Assembly (NCBI GenBank): GCA_018827205.1
Contig: JAHJXZ010000062.1
Location: 1 to 40,748, forward strand
DNA: 40,748 nucleotides
From: Gammaproteobacteria bacterium
GTDB taxonomy: Bacteria; Pseudomonadota; Gammaproteobacteria; Pseudomonadales; Pseudomonadaceae
Direction of reading: 5' to 3'
Part shown: positions 24,314 to 33,564 of the stretch, in pieces
Numbering within the stretch: the stretch's first letter is position 1
Layout of the letters: the number at the start of each line of letters is the position of its first letter
Program-made: the position numbers and the translations under genes
Notes under the pieces: generated by a model
Databases searched by the model: none
The model's input: only the letters and a program-made list of their open reading frames with translations
Told to the model about the DNA's origin: nothing

Positions 24314-25855
24314 TTACGCCGCGTGAGCATCTTCCGGGCTGCGTGGTGATTCGATGCGCAGGTAACTGTTGAGTTTGGCTTGCTGCGCTGGGGTGGTGAA
24401 CAGGCCGAGCTTGCTGCGCCGCCAGAGAATATCGTCAGCCTGCATGGCCCATTCTTCCTGGCACAGGTAGTCGACTTCGCGGGTGTACAAGCCACCGCCC
24501 AGGTGTTCGCCCAGGTCGCTGAGGTTGTTGACGCCCTTGAGCATCACCCAGCTGCGACTGCCGTAGCTGCTGGCCCAGCGCCGCGCCAGTGAGGTGGGCA
24601 GCCAGCCAAAGCGGGCGCACAGCGCTTCAATCAGCGTGCTCTGGCTGTCCAGTTGCTCTGCGCCGGGCAACAGGCTGCTGGCGGTCCAGCTTGGACCCAT
24701 TTTGGGGAAGAAGGGCGCCAGTTGCGCCAGCGCCGACTCGGCCAGCTTGCGGTAGGTGGTGAGTTTGCCGCCAAACACTGAGAGCAGCGGTGCCTCGCCA
24801 GGATTACCGGACAGCGACAGGGTGTAGTCGCGGGTGACTGCCGACGGATCATCCGATTCATCGTCACACAGCGGCCGCACGCCAGCGTAGGTGTGCAGGA
24901 TGTCGCTGCGCTGAATCTGCTTTTTGAAGTGAGCGTTGACCACATTCAGCAGGTAGTCGGTTTCTTCGTCGCTAATCGCTACCTTGGCTGGGTCGCCCTG
25001 GTATTCCCGGTCTGTGGTGCCGATCAGGGTGAAGCGCTCTTGGTAGGGGATGGCGAAGACGATACGGCGGTCTTCGTTCTGCAGGATGTAAGCCTGTTCG
25101 CCTTCGAACAGTTGCGGCACGACGATGTGGCTACCCTGGATCAGGCGAATGCCATAGGGCGACTCCTGCTTCAAGTCTTCGCGGATAAAACGCGCTACCC
25201 AAGGCCCGGCAGCGTTGATCAGGGCGCGGGCGCGAATCGAGAACAGGCTGCCGTCGCTGCGCTCCAGATGGATATGCCACAAGCCCTTGCTACGCCGTGC
25301 GCTGACGCAGCGGGTGCGGCTGTGTACATGGGCGCCTTGTTCACGCGCGGCCATGGCATTGAGCACCACCAGGCGGGCGTCATCGACCCAGCAGTCGGAA
25401 TATTCGAAACCGCGGCTGATCTCGGCCTGCAGCGGGCTACCGGCACCGAAACGCAGGCTGCGCGAGCCCGCGAGCTTCTCGCGCTTGCCCAGGTGGTCGT
25501 AGAGAAACAGCCCGGCGCGGATCATCCAGGCCGGCCGCAGGTGCGGGCGGTGCGGCAGGATAAAACGCATGGGTTTGACTATATGCGGGGCTTTGCTCAG
25601 TAGCACTTCACGCTCGGCTAGAGCCTCGCGCACCAAGCGAAATTCGTAGTGCTCCAGGTAACGTAGGCCGCCATGGATCAGCTTGCTGCTGGCCGATGAG
25701 GTGTGTTGCGCCAGGTCGTCCTTTTCGCAAAGGAACACCGATAAACCGCGCCCGGCTGCGTCGGCGGCGATCCCGACACCGTTGATACCGCCGCCAATTA
25801 CGGCAAGGTCATAGACTTCAGCGAGTGGGGTGTTGCTGGCAGGGCGAGTAGACAT
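24314..25855 (-). CDS. glpD: Aerobic glycerol-3-phosphate dehydrogenase
   Basis: A 513-residue FAD enzyme that oxidises glycerol-3-phosphate to dihydroxyacetone phosphate at the inner membrane. The FAD-binding motif is DLAVIGGGINGVGIAADAAGRG (about residues 15-36), followed by SSASSKLIHGGLRYLE and the conserved YAGVRPL and FGGKLTTYR segments. Length matches the family. The frame is open far upstream, but the ATG at 25855 gives the standard N-terminus. It follows glpR on the same strand with 166 bases between, so it may have its own operator-controlled promoter. Confidence 0.97.
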   Translation of the reverse strand: MSTRPASNTPLAEVYDLAVIGGGINGVGIAADAAGRGLSVFLCEKDDLAQHTSSASSKLIHGGLRYLEHYEFRLVREALAEREVLLSKAPHIVKPMRFILPHRPHLRPAWMIRAGLFLYDHLGKREKLAGSRSLRFGAGSPLQAEISRGFEYSDCWVDDARLVVLNAMAAREQGAHVHSRTRCVSARRSKGLWHIHLERSDGSLFSIRARALINAAGPWVARFIREDLKQESPYGIRLIQGSHIVVPQLFEGEQAYILQNEDRRIVFAIPYQERFTLIGTTDREYQGDPAKVAISDEETDYLLNVVNAHFKKQIQRSDILHTYAGVRPLCDDESDDPSAVTRDYTLSLSGNPGEAPLLSVFGGKLTTYRKLAESALAQLAPFFPKMGPSWTASSLLPGAEQLDSQSTLIEALCARFGWLPTSLARRWASSYGSRSWVMLKGVNNLSDLGEHLGGGLYTREVDYLCQEEWAMQADDILWRRSKLGLFTTPAQQAKLNSYLRIESPRSPEDAHAA

Positions 25856-25863
25856 GGCGGCAC

Positions 25864-25905
25864 CGAAAGTCAGTATTGAACTTTGAATGTTCACTTTCGA
25901 AAATA
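25864..25905. promoter_or_regulatory. Candidate GlpR operator cluster upstream of glpD
   Basis: Nested dyads lie 9-50 bases upstream of the glpD start: CGAAAGT (25864-25870) with ACTTTCG (25893-25899), and TGAAC (25877-25881) with GTTCA (25889-25893). The stretch 25886-25905, AATGTTCACTTTCGAAAATA, resembles the E. coli GlpR operator ATGTTCG-type half-sites. Binding is inferred from the neighbouring glpR gene. Confidence 0.55.
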
Positions 25906-26021
25906 TGCTAGTCGAATAACCATGGCTTCGCCACCCCGAAATACGCTTTCGCGCCCAGTGGTCGTCGGATTTCGTCAGGGGAGTGTGGGCTGCGCAGAGA
26001 CCAGGCCGTGCAATGAAGTGC

Positions 26022-26780
26022 TTACACCAGGTCGAGCTGCACCTTGTGTTCGGCCAGCAGGCGGTTGATTGCCGCCGAGGGTGCGGCGTCAGTAAACAGG
26101 CGATCAACCAGGGCAATCGAGCCCAGGCGAACCACCGCATTTCGGCCGAACTTGCTGGAGTCGACGGCCAGAAATACCTGGCGCGCATTGCTGATGATGG
26201 CCTGAGAGACCCGCACTTCCTGGTAATCGAAGTCGAGCAGGCTGCCGTCTTCATCAATCCCGCTAATGCCGACCAGAGCGAAGTCGACCTTGAACTGCTG
26301 GATAAAATCCACCGCCGCCTGACCGACCACGCCGCCGTCGCTGCGGACTGTGCCGCCAGCCAGCAGCACTTCGAAGTCGGCCTTGGCACTGAGCTGGGCG
26401 GCCACGTGCAGGTTATTGGTGATGATCTTCAGGCCCTTGTGGCCGAGCAGTTCGCGGGCAATCGCTTCGGTGGTGGTGCCAATATTGATAAACAGTGAGG
26501 CGTGGTTGGGAATCTGTGCGGCAATTGCAGCGGCGATGCGTTGCTTCTCATCGCGCATCAGTCCGGCGCGCATGCTGTAGGCGGTGTTCTGCGTGCTTGA
26601 GCTTTCACTGGCGGCACCGCCGTGGGTGCGGCGCAGCAAGCCTTGTTCAGCGAGCTGATTAATGTCGCGCCGTATGGTCTGCGGGGTGACGGCAAACGCC
26701 TGGGCCAACTCGTCGATGCTGACATAGCCGCGCTCGCGGGCAAGTTCGAGAATGTCGTGTTGGCGGGGCGGCAGGGTCAT
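26022..26780 (-). CDS. glpR: DeoR-family glycerol-3-phosphate regulon repressor
   Basis: A 252-residue repressor of the glp genes, inactivated by glycerol-3-phosphate. N-terminal DeoR helix-turn-helix (about residues 5-57: [34 protein letters not shown], then LRRTHGGA), and a DeoR C-terminal sugar-phosphate sensor domain (about 75-235) with [16 protein letters not shown] and [10 protein letters not shown]. The ATG at 26780 follows AAGGAG. The frame extends further upstream but without a ribosome site. It is divergent from the ybaK-like gene across 96 bases and upstream of glpD. Confidence 0.95.
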   Translation of the reverse strand: MTLPPRQHDILELARERGYVSIDELAQAFAVTPQTIRRDINQLAEQGLLRRTHGGAASESSSTQNTAYSMRAGLMRDEKQRIAAAIAAQIPNHASLFINIGTTTEAIARELLGHKGLKIITNNLHVAAQLSAKADFEVLLAGGTVRSDGGVVGQAAVDFIQQFKVDFALVGISGIDEDGSLLDFDYQEVRVSQAIISNARQVFLAVDSSKFGRNAVVRLGSIALVDRLFTDAAPSAAINRLLAEHKVQLDLV

Positions 26781-26860
26781 GAAAACTCCTTGAAAGTGCG
26801 CGCCATTATAGGCTGTCGTCGCGGCCAATTTGGGCTAAGGTACGCCAACTTTGTCAGATT

Positions 26861-26878
26861 GTTTTCACATTCGAACAT
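26861..26878. promoter_or_regulatory. Candidate second GlpR-like site overlapping the ybaK start
   Basis: Read on the minus strand, the site is ATGTTC-GAATGT-GAAAAC. The glpD site reads ATGTTC-ACTTTC-GAAAAT on the plus strand, so both share ATGTTC-N6-GAAAA. The site overlaps the start codon of the ybaK-like gene and sits in the glpR-ybaK divergent region. It could mediate glpR autoregulation or repress the forward genes. Confidence 0.4.
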
Positions 26879-27347
26879 GACCCCTGCCATCGATCTGCTG
26901 AAAAAAGCCAAGGCTGTGCACCAAGTACACAGTTATCACCACGACCCCAAGGCGGCTTCCTATGGCCTGGAAGCGGCGGAAAAGCTCAATCTTGAGCCTG
27001 CTCAGGTTTTCAAGACGCTGCTGGCCGCCAGTGAGAAGGGTGAGCTGTTGGTCGCGGTGGTGCCGGTAGCCGGCACGCTTGATCTGAAAGCCCTGGCTCA
27101 TTCTGCTGGGGTGAAGAAAGCGGATATGGCTGACCCAGCCGCAGCGCAGCGGGCCACCGGTTACCTGCTCGGCGGTATCAGCCCATTGGGGCAGAAGAAA
27201 CGCCTGCGCACCTTTATCGATGAGTCGGCGCAGCGGTTTCCCAACATCTATGTCAGTGCCGGACGGCGCGGTCTGGAAGTACAGCTCACCGCAGGCTTAC
27301 TGGCGGAACTGACCCAAGCGTTATTTGCACCTATCGGTCGCGGTTAG
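26877..27347 (+). CDS. ybaK: YbaK/EbsC-family Cys-tRNA(Pro) deacylase
   Basis: A 156-residue editing enzyme predicted to hydrolyse mischarged Cys-tRNA(Pro) in trans. The fold is recognised from HSYHHDPKAASYGLEAAEKL, VFKTLLAA with the key Lys, VAVVPVAGTLDLKALA and GYLLGGISPLGQKK (about residue 100). The start ATG has no good ribosome site and overlaps a candidate operator. It stands 39 bases upstream of glpK and could be co-transcribed with it. Its link to glycerol metabolism is unclear and may be incidental. Confidence 0.9.
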   Translation: MTPAIDLLKKAKAVHQVHSYHHDPKAASYGLEAAEKLNLEPAQVFKTLLAASEKGELLVAVVPVAGTLDLKALAHSAGVKKADMADPAAAQRATGYLLGGISPLGQKKRLRTFIDESAQRFPNIYVSAGRRGLEVQLTAGLLAELTQALFAPIGRG

Positions 27348-27386
27348 TCGTTCAACTTTTAAACTTATAAAAACAAGGAAATCTGC

Positions 27387-28874
27387 ATGTCTCATTACCT
27401 GCTTGCCATCGACCAGGGCACCACCAGCAGCCGGGCGATTGTTTTCAGCGCCCAGGGTTTACCTGTGGCGCGGGCGCAGCAGGAGTTCAAGCAGTATTTT
27501 CCTCAAGATGGCTGGGTTGAGCACGACGGTGAAGAGCTGTGGCTGAGCACCCTCAAGGTCTGCCGTGAGGCGCTCAAACAGAGTGGCCTGAGTGCCAGCG
27601 ATGTGGCCGCCATCGGCATCACCAACCAGCGTGAAACTACCCTGGTGTGGGATGCGCAGACCGGTACGCCGATCCATCCGGCGATAGTCTGGCAGGACCG
27701 CCGCACCGCCGATTATTGTGCCGAGCTGAAAGAAGCCGGGCATGAATCCGCTGTCGCTGCCAAGACCGGGCTCTTGATCGATCCGTATTTCTCGGCAACC
27801 AAGCTGCGCTGGATTCTGCACAAGGTACCGGGTGCTCGTGAGCGTGCCGAGCGCGGTGAACTGCGTTTTGGCACTGTGGACTCGTTCCTGCTGTGGCGCC
27901 TGACCGGCGGCAAGTCGCATAAAACTGACGCCAGCAACGCCTCGCGCACCTTGTTGTTCAATATCCATACCCAGCAGTGGGACGAGGAATTGCTCAAGCT
28001 GTTTGAGATTCCCGCCAGCCTGTTGCCGGAGGTGCTCGATTGTGCTGCTGATTTTGGCCGTACCGAGGCCAATCTGCTTGGTGCGGCCATCCCGGTACTG
28101 GGCATGGCCGGTGATCAGCAGGCAGCGCTGATCGGACAGGCGTGCTTCGAACCCGGCATGGTCAAGAGTACCTACGGCACTGGCTGTTTTATGATCCAGA
28201 ACACTGGCAGTACGCCGGTGATCTCGAAAAACCGTCTACTCACCACGGTCGGTTATCGTCTCAATGGCCAGGTCACCTACGCGGTGGAAGGCAGTATTTT
28301 CGTCGCCGGCGCAGCTGTGCAGTGGCTGCGCGACGGTATCAAGCTGATCAGCCATGCCCGCGATACCGAGGCCATGGCCGAGCAGACCGGCGATGCCTGC
28401 GGCGTGTACCTAGTGCCAGCGTTTACCGGCCTTGGGGCACCGTACTGGGACCCGAAAGCCCGCGGCGCAATCTTTGGTTTGACCCGCGATACCGGGATCA
28501 AGGAAATCGTCACCGCTGGCCTACAGTCGGTGTGCTATCAGACTCGCGATTTGCTTGAAGCCATGCGTCAGGACGGCGCGGCCGAACCGAGTGCGCTGCG
28601 GGTGGATGGCGGCATGGTGGAGAATAACTGGGTCATGCAGTTTCTTGCCGACATCCTCGGGGTGCCGGTGGAGCGTCCGGAAGTCACGGAAACCACAGCG
28701 CTCGGCGTGGCCTACCTGGCCGGCCTGCAAGCCGGGCTATACAAGGATTTGGCGAGCATCGCCCGGCATTGGCATCGTCAGCAGCGATTCGACCCGCGCA
28801 TGGCTGATAGCCACCGCAGCAAACTCTATGACGGTTGGTTGGATGCGGTGAAAAGGGTGCGCAGCGAAGGCTGA
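27387..28874 (+). CDS. glpK: Glycerol kinase
   Basis: A 495-residue FGGY-family kinase that phosphorylates glycerol to glycerol-3-phosphate. The ATP-binding start [16 protein letters not shown], the [12 protein letters not shown] segment, [28 protein letters not shown] and the C-terminal [29 protein letters not shown] are all diagnostic. Length matches. AAGGAAA precedes the ATG. The glycerol facilitator gene glpF, usually next to glpK in pseudomonads, is not in this window. Confidence 0.97.
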   Translation: MSHYLLAIDQGTTSSRAIVFSAQGLPVARAQQEFKQYFPQDGWVEHDGEELWLSTLKVCREALKQSGLSASDVAAIGITNQRETTLVWDAQTGTPIHPAIVWQDRRTADYCAELKEAGHESAVAAKTGLLIDPYFSATKLRWILHKVPGARERAERGELRFGTVDSFLLWRLTGGKSHKTDASNASRTLLFNIHTQQWDEELLKLFEIPASLLPEVLDCAADFGRTEANLLGAAIPVLGMAGDQQAALIGQACFEPGMVKSTYGTGCFMIQNTGSTPVISKNRLLTTVGYRLNGQVTYAVEGSIFVAGAAVQWLRDGIKLISHARDTEAMAEQTGDACGVYLVPAFTGLGAPYWDPKARGAIFGLTRDTGIKEIVTAGLQSVCYQTRDLLEAMRQDGAAEPSALRVDGGMVENNWVMQFLADILGVPVERPEVTETTALGVAYLAGLQAGLYKDLASIARHWHRQQRFDPRMADSHRSKLYDGWLDAVKRVRSEG

Positions 28875-28918
28875 GGGTGGTAAAACTCCCTGCAACCTTA
28901 TTGGTCTTGGAGCCCTGC

Positions 28919-29695
28919 ATGTCGATATGCCGTCAGCTGGTCGCTCGTGGAGTGTTACTCGCGCTGCTGGGTTCTGTCGGCTGGGCGCGGGCAGAAACGC
29001 TGGTGATTGCTGGGGATATCTGGTGCCCGGTGAATTGCCAGCCAGGCTCCGAGCGGCCGGGCATTTTCGTTGAGTTGGCGCGGGAGATCTTTGCCGAATC
29101 CGGTATCGAGGTGCAGTACCAGGCGCTGAACTGGGCGCGCACGTTGCAACAGGTGCGTCGCGGGCAGTTGAATGCAGCTATCGGTGCGGGCGTTGAGGAT
29201 GCACCAGACTTTCTCTTTGGCGCCACGCCTGTGGCGTCGTCACGCAACTGCTTTTTTACCCTGCCGGACTCCACCTGGCGCTTTACCGGCACCGCATCGC
29301 TCGCCGGGCAGCGCCTTGGGGTGATCAATGACTACAGCTACGGCGATGAGCTGAACACCTATATCGCACTGCATCACGGCGACAGTGAACGCATCCAGAT
29401 CGCTGCCGGTGATACCGCGCTGACCTTGAACATCGGCAAGCTGATGCATGGTCGGGTGGATGTGGTGCTGGAAAACGCCTGGGTGATGCAGGCCATGCTG
29501 GCCAGTCAGGGACAGGCGGGAGGCTTGCGTGAGGCCGGGTGCCGCACTCCAGATGTGCCGATCTACCTGGCGTTCTCCCCAGCGTTAGAGTCCAGCCCCC
29601 GCTACCTCGCATTGTTCGAGCAGGGCGTGCAGCGCTATCGCGCCAACGGCCGTCTGCAGGCCTTGCTGGCAGCCTACGGGGTTCAGTCACCCTGA
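28919..29695 (+). CDS. Periplasmic solute-binding protein, SBP_bac_3-like
   Basis: A 258-residue exported protein with a signal peptide (cleavage after ARA, residue 25). The mature protein resembles family 3 extracellular solute-binding proteins: VIAGDIWCPVNC, GIFVELAREIFAESGIEVQYQALNWARTLQQVRRGQLNAAIG, then the second lobe with LAGQRLGVINDYSYG. The Cys pair in WCPVNC probably forms a disulphide. No ABC permease is nearby, so it may be a stand-alone sensor or an orphan. The ATG at 28919 is preceded by TTGGAG. The ligand is unknown; amino-acid-like ligands are typical for the fold. Confidence 0.82.
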   Translation: MSICRQLVARGVLLALLGSVGWARAETLVIAGDIWCPVNCQPGSERPGIFVELAREIFAESGIEVQYQALNWARTLQQVRRGQLNAAIGAGVEDAPDFLFGATPVASSRNCFFTLPDSTWRFTGTASLAGQRLGVINDYSYGDELNTYIALHHGDSERIQIAAGDTALTLNIGKLMHGRVDVVLENAWVMQAMLASQGQAGGLREAGCRTPDVPIYLAFSPALESSPRYLALFEQGVQRYRANGRLQALLAAYGVQSP

Positions 29696-29829
29696 CAGTC
29701 TGCGCGCTGTGCTGCCATAGCCAGGGCCACGACAGCAAGCTGTATGGCTGTAATTGGCCGTCGCTGTAGTGGGCGTGCCGGGCGTGTTTTCGGCATGCTT
29801 CAACGCACGATGAGTCCGGAGTTAGCCCC

Positions 29830-30630
29830 ATGCAGCTTGAATTTCACCAGGTCGATGCCTTTGCCACGCAGCCGTTTACCGGCAACCCGGCGATGGTCTA
29901 CCGCTTGGGCAGCTGGCTTGAAGATACGCTGATGCAGCAGATTGCCGCTGAGCACAATCTGGCGGAAACCGCCTTTGTGGTGAAGGAAGGCGCGGCCTGG
30001 CATATCCGTTGGTTTACCCCGACGGCGGAGGTACCGCTATGCGGTCACGCCACCTTGGCCAGTGCCCATGTGCTGTTTGAGGTGTATGGCGAACCGGGTG
30101 ATGTGCTGGATTTCACCTGTTTGTCCGGCGCGCTGCGGGTTAGCCGTGCAGGCAACAAACTGGTGCTGGATTTCCCTGTGCGCAGCGCGCAGTCGTGTGA
30201 CTTGCGCGTAGAGGTTGAGCAGGCGTTGGGCCTGTCGGTAGAAAGCGTGTTGGCGCTGTATGAAGGGCAGACGATTCAGGAGCTGCTGGCGATTCTGCCG
30301 AACGAGGCTGCAGTGCGGGCTTATCAGCCTGATCTGGCAGCCGTGGCCCGCTTGCCGGGGCTGGGCTTGCTGATCAGTGCGCCTGGGGATGAGCATGATT
30401 TCGTCTCGCGCTACTTCGCCCCTTCCATTGGTATCGATGAGGACCCGGTGACCGGCTCGACTCATTGCATTCTGACGCCCTACTGGGCGCAGCGCTTGGA
30501 CAAGTCCCGGCTGAGTGCCTTGCAGTGCTCGGCGCGTGGCGGCGAGTTGCACTGCGAGCTGGCTGGTGAGCGGGTGAAGATCGCCGGCCAGGCGCTATTG
30601 ATTGCCAGTGGCCGGCTATTGCTGGCGTGA
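29830..30630 (+). CDS. PhzF-family isomerase
   Basis: A 266-residue protein of the PhzF/DapF-fold family. The conserved start is HQVDAFATQPFTGNPAMV. The catalytic Glu46 lies in NLAETAFV, followed by IRWFTPTAEVPLCGHATLASAHVL and the C-terminal IDEDPVTGSTHC. PhzF itself isomerises a phenazine precursor, but most homologues have unknown substrates, and no phenazine genes are present here. CCGGAG precedes the ATG. It converges on the ABC ATPase gene with one base between. Confidence 0.9.
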   Translation: MQLEFHQVDAFATQPFTGNPAMVYRLGSWLEDTLMQQIAAEHNLAETAFVVKEGAAWHIRWFTPTAEVPLCGHATLASAHVLFEVYGEPGDVLDFTCLSGALRVSRAGNKLVLDFPVRSAQSCDLRVEVEQALGLSVESVLALYEGQTIQELLAILPNEAAVRAYQPDLAAVARLPGLGLLISAPGDEHDFVSRYFAPSIGIDEDPVTGSTHCILTPYWAQRLDKSRLSALQCSARGGELHCELAGERVKIAGQALLIASGRLLLA

Positions 30631-30631
30631 G

Positions 30632-31738
30632 TCAGCTGTCGCTGCTGTAGCGGCGTACGCCCGACTCACCCAGATTGACCTGGGCGGCGATGCTGCCTGG
30701 AGCGGGAAATACCACCAGATGGTCGGCAGCGACGCGAATGCCGACCTGTTGGCCTGGCAGGTGGTCGGCGTGGCTGGGGAAGATTGACTCCAGCTGGCTG
30801 CCAGTGGGCAGCTGCAGGCGGTAGAGAGTCGCCGCGCCGAGGAAGGTTTTGCCGACGATCAGGGCCTTTTGCGGGCTATCTGGGTCATAAACGATATCGT
30901 CCGGGCGCAGCAGCACGTCGACGGCGCTGCCGGTTGGCCAGGTGTAGGCACGGTTGCCGCGAATCAGGCCCAGTTCGGTTTGCACCGAGTCCGGGCTGAG
31001 CAGCTGGCCGCGAATAAAATAGCCTTGGCCGATAAAGCTCGCGACAAACGGCGTCAGCGGCTCGTGGTAAAGGTTGAATGGGGTGTCCCACTGCTCCAGC
31101 TTGCCTTCCTTGAACACGCCGACGTGGTCGCTGACGGCAAAGGCTTCTTCCTGGTCGTGGGTGACCAGAATCGCGCTGGTGCCGCGCGCCTTGAGGATGT
31201 CACGTACTTCATGGCTGAGACGCCGACGCAGCTCTCCATCCAGATTAGAAAACGGTTCGTCAAGCAGCAGCAGTTGCGGTTCCGGGGCCAGAGCGCGGGC
31301 CAGGGCTACGCGCTGCTGTTGGCCGCCGGACAGCTCGTGCGGGTAGCGCTTGCCCAGGTGGCCAAGTTTGACCAACTCCATCAGTTCCTGTGTAACACGC
31401 TCACAGTTGGGCTGCTTACGGATGCCGAAGCCGATGTTCTCGGCCACGCTTAGGTGCGGGAACAGCGCATAATCCTGGAACACCATGCCAATCCGGCGTT
31501 TCTCCGGGGCCAGGGTAAAACCAGCCTTGGAGATAACGTGGTCGGCCAGCTGAATTTCGCCTTCCAGCACCGGCTCAAAACCGGCGATGGCGCGCAGTGT
31601 GGTGGTCTTGCCGCAACCCGATGGGCCGAGCAGGCAGCCGATATCGCCGGCATTCAGATGCAGATTGAGGTTCTGCACCACCTTGTGTCCGGGGTAGCCG
31701 CAGCTTAGTTCGCGCAGGTTCAGCAGGGCTTGGCTCAT
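30632..31738 (-). CDS. FbpC/PotA-type ABC transporter ATP-binding protein
   Basis: A 368-residue importer ATPase. Walker [10 protein letters not shown] is at residues 38-46; Q-loop FQDYALFPH; signature LSGGQQQR; Walker [13 protein letters not shown]; His-switch [11 protein letters not shown]-terminal TOBE-type regulatory region follows (about residues 240-360). The overall pattern is closest to FbpC, the iron(III) transport ATPase, but no permease or binding protein is adjacent. The start overlaps the argF stop (ATGA), so it is translationally coupled to argF. The substrate is a guess. Confidence 0.88.
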   Translation of the reverse strand: MSQALLNLRELSCGYPGHKVVQNLNLHLNAGDIGCLLGPSGCGKTTTLRAIAGFEPVLEGEIQLADHVISKAGFTLAPEKRRIGMVFQDYALFPHLSVAENIGFGIRKQPNCERVTQELMELVKLGHLGKRYPHELSGGQQQRVALARALAPEPQLLLLDEPFSNLDGELRRRLSHEVRDILKARGTSAILVTHDQEEAFAVSDHVGVFKEGKLEQWDTPFNLYHEPLTPFVASFIGQGYFIRGQLLSPDSVQTELGLIRGNRAYTWPTGSAVDVLLRPDDIVYDPDSPQKALIVGKTFLGAATLYRLQLPTGSQLESIFPSHADHLPGQQVGIRVAADHLVVFPAPGSIAAQVNLGESGVRRYSSDS

Positions 31739-32655
31739 GCGTGGTGGTACGCCGGCTCAACCAGAAATTCGAGCAGCGCCTTCTGTACATGCAGGCGGTT
31801 TTCGGCTTGATCCCAGGCGGCCGAGCGCGGGTCATCGAGCAGATCTTCGCTGATTTCCTCACCACGGTGGGCGGGCAGGCAGTGCAGGAACAGCACGTCG
31901 TCGGCGGCGGCATCGAGCAGTGCACGGTTGACCTGGTAAGGCTGGAACAGCTTGAGGCGTTCGGCGGCTTCGTCTTCCTGACCCATGGAGGCCCACACGT
32001 CGGTGCTTACCAGGTGCGCGCCGGCAACGGCGGCAAGCGGGTCACGCGTTATCTGCACACGGTCGCCGGCGGCAGCGAGGAATTTGGCGTTTGGCTCATA
32101 GCCCTCGGGGCAGGCGACGCTTAGTTGGAAGTCGAACTGCATGGCCGCTTCTATATAGGAGTTGCACATGTTATTGCCGTCGCCGATCCAGGCCACGGTC
32201 TTGCCCTTGATGCTGCCGCGATGCTCCTGATAGGTCTGCATGTCGGCCAGCAGCTGGCAGGGGTGCAGGTCATCAGACAGACCGTTGATCACCGGTACGC
32301 GGGAGTTGGCGGAAAATTCGGTCAGGGTGCTGTGGGCGAAGGTGCGGATCATCACCGCATCGAGCATGCGCGACATCACGATGGCCGCGTCGCCAATCGG
32401 CTCGCCACGGCCCAGTTGGGTGTCACGCGGCGAAAGGAAGATGGCCTGGCCGCCGAGCTGGATCATGCCGGCCTCAAATGACAGGCGGGTACGCGTCGAA
32501 GCCTTCTCGAAGATCATGCCCAGTACGCGATTCTTCAGCGGCTCGAACAGTACGCCGCGGTTACGCAAGTCCTTCAGCTCCATGCCGCGGCGGATCAGAC
32601 TCACCAGTTCGTCCGGTGTGCAATCCATCAGCGAGAGAAAGTGTCTTGCGCTCAT
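31735..32655 (-). CDS. argF: Anabolic ornithine carbamoyltransferase
   Basis: A 306-residue enzyme that makes citrulline from ornithine and carbamoyl phosphate. The carbamoyl-phosphate motif STRTR is at residues 53-57, [11 protein letters not shown] follows in the middle, and the ornithine-side [10 protein letters not shown] is near the C-terminus. Length and motifs fit anabolic ArgF. It precedes the ABC ATPase gene with a 4-base overlap. A long divergent region (334 bases) lies upstream; an ArgR box was not confidently found. Confidence 0.95.
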   Translation of the reverse strand: MSARHFLSLMDCTPDELVSLIRRGMELKDLRNRGVLFEPLKNRVLGMIFEKASTRTRLSFEAGMIQLGGQAIFLSPRDTQLGRGEPIGDAAIVMSRMLDAVMIRTFAHSTLTEFSANSRVPVINGLSDDLHPCQLLADMQTYQEHRGSIKGKTVAWIGDGNNMCNSYIEAAMQFDFQLSVACPEGYEPNAKFLAAAGDRVQITRDPLAAVAGAHLVSTDVWASMGQEDEAAERLKLFQPYQVNRALLDAAADDVLFLHCLPAHRGEEISEDLLDDPRSAAWDQAENRLHVQKALLEFLVEPAYHHA

Positions 32656-32989
32656 CGTTAACTACCTTTTGACAGCTGGGCGCAGGTTCAATGGCCTAAT
32701 TAAATAGAAGAAACGGCAGAACCTACGGCTGGGGGGCCGCACTATGCGACGAAACGGGGAAGGCGCGATCTTATAAGGAAATGACGAGCAGGCGCAAACT
32801 ACTCGCGAATACACCGGCTTTAACTGTTTTGTAAGCCTGAGCCTAGATCACTGTGAGAGATGTCATAAAAACGACATCTGCGGTTGAGTTCGATATATCC
32901 ATTACTTAGGATGCCCGCGCCTTTTCGAGGCAATGCATTGCCCCGCAATGGGGTATCCATGGAACGTTATGAAACGGAGTTTCATTCGA
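32656..32989. other. Divergent region between argF and the small lipoprotein
   Basis: These 334 bases hold no gene. Two structures stand out: the dyad AGATGTC (32858-32864)/GACATCT (32873-32879), and a set of GAAAC/GTTTC elements around the lipoprotein start (from 32971). An AT-rich patch, ATATATCC near 32892, could be a -10 element for the lipoprotein. Promoters of both flanking genes must be here. Confidence 0.5.
32858..32879. repeat. Perfect 7-bp inverted repeat in the lipoprotein promoter region
   Basis: AGATGTC-ATAAAAAC-GACATCT: arms of 7 bases with an 8-base AT-rich spacer. This is the shape of an operator for a dimeric regulator. It lies 111 bases upstream of the lipoprotein start. 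Confidence 0.6.
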
Positions 32990-32996
32990 ATGAAAC
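32971..32996 (+). promoter_or_regulatory. Palindrome over the lipoprotein start codon with alternative hairpins
   Basis: GTTTCATTCGAATGAAAC (32979-32996) is a perfect 18-base palindrome that contains the ATG. Upstream, GAAAC (32971-32975) can also pair with the same GTTTC (32979-32983), holding the GGA of the ribosome site in its loop. The two hairpins exclude each other, so a translational switch is possible. Confidence 0.5.
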
Positions 32997-33421
32997 ATTT
33001 TGCATCTATCGCCGCTATCTCCGCTTTTGCCCTGCTGACTGGCTGTGCCAGCCAGAACGTCAGCCAACCAACTCTGCCGCTGGGCGGCGCAGTTAAAACT
33101 GGTTTGAAAGCAGATGTGAAAGTCGGCGAAACCATCACCGGTGAGTCTTCGGTAAACATCCTGTTCAGCGTATTAAAGCTGGGTGGCGATACTCAGTTTG
33201 CTGACGGCGTAACTTACGGTGGCGGTGAAGGTGGTTTTGCACTGGGTCTTGATCCGGTTGCTTCCGCTAAATCCGCAGCAGCCTACAAGGCTGTTAAAGC
33301 ATCGGGTGCTGACGTGATCGTTGCCCCGCGTTACGAAGTAAACGTGCAGGACTACTTCGTATACAAGACTGTTAACGTCAAAGTGACTGGCAACAAAGGC
33401 ACTATCACTTCGATCCGTTAA
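32990..33421 (+). CDS. Small lipoprotein of unknown function
   Basis: A 143-residue lipoprotein: signal peptide with lipobox LTGC (Cys19), then a mature domain of Gly/Val-rich strands (GETITGESSVNILFSVLKLGGDTQFADGV) and a closing AYKAVKASGADVIVAPRYEVNVQDYF...VKVTGNKGTITSI. The style recalls TRL-like lipoproteins with a YKAVxxxGADxIVxPRY core, but the assignment is tentative. An alternative ATG at 32969 would add MKRSFIR. The chosen start has GGAG 11 bases upstream, rather distant, and lies inside a palindrome. Confidence 0.8.
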   Translation: MKHFASIAAISAFALLTGCASQNVSQPTLPLGGAVKTGLKADVKVGETITGESSVNILFSVLKLGGDTQFADGVTYGGGEGGFALGLDPVASAKSAAAYKAVKASGADVIVAPRYEVNVQDYFVYKTVNVKVTGNKGTITSIR

Positions 33422-33436
33422 GGTCTCGATGCTGTG

Positions 33437-33469
33437 ATGAATCGGTGGGCATGATGCCTGCCGATTCAT
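33437..33469 (+). terminator. Long hairpin after the lipoprotein gene
   Basis: A 14-pair stem, ATGAATCGGTGGGC (33437-33450) with GCCTGCCGATTCAT (33456-33469), including two G-T wobbles and loop ATGAT, lies 15 bases after the stop. No T-run follows, so it may be a 3'-stabilising hairpin or a weak terminator. Confidence 0.6.
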
Positions 33470-33564
33470 AGAACAAAGCCTACTGGTGTCCTTTCATGGC
33501 TGGCACCATAGTTCAATTCTGGCGACCCGACTGGTCGTCTCGAATCAGAACAAGAGGCCAGGCC

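Noticed and set aside
25856-26389. Long N-terminal extension of glpD reading into the glpR gene
   Set aside because: GlpD starts at its usual FAD motif distance from the ATG at 25855, and the extra frame is a shadow of glpR.
29696-29829. Possible small gene or RNA between the solute-binding protein and PhzF-like gene
   Set aside because: No open frame with a ribosome site and no clear hairpin or terminator was found.
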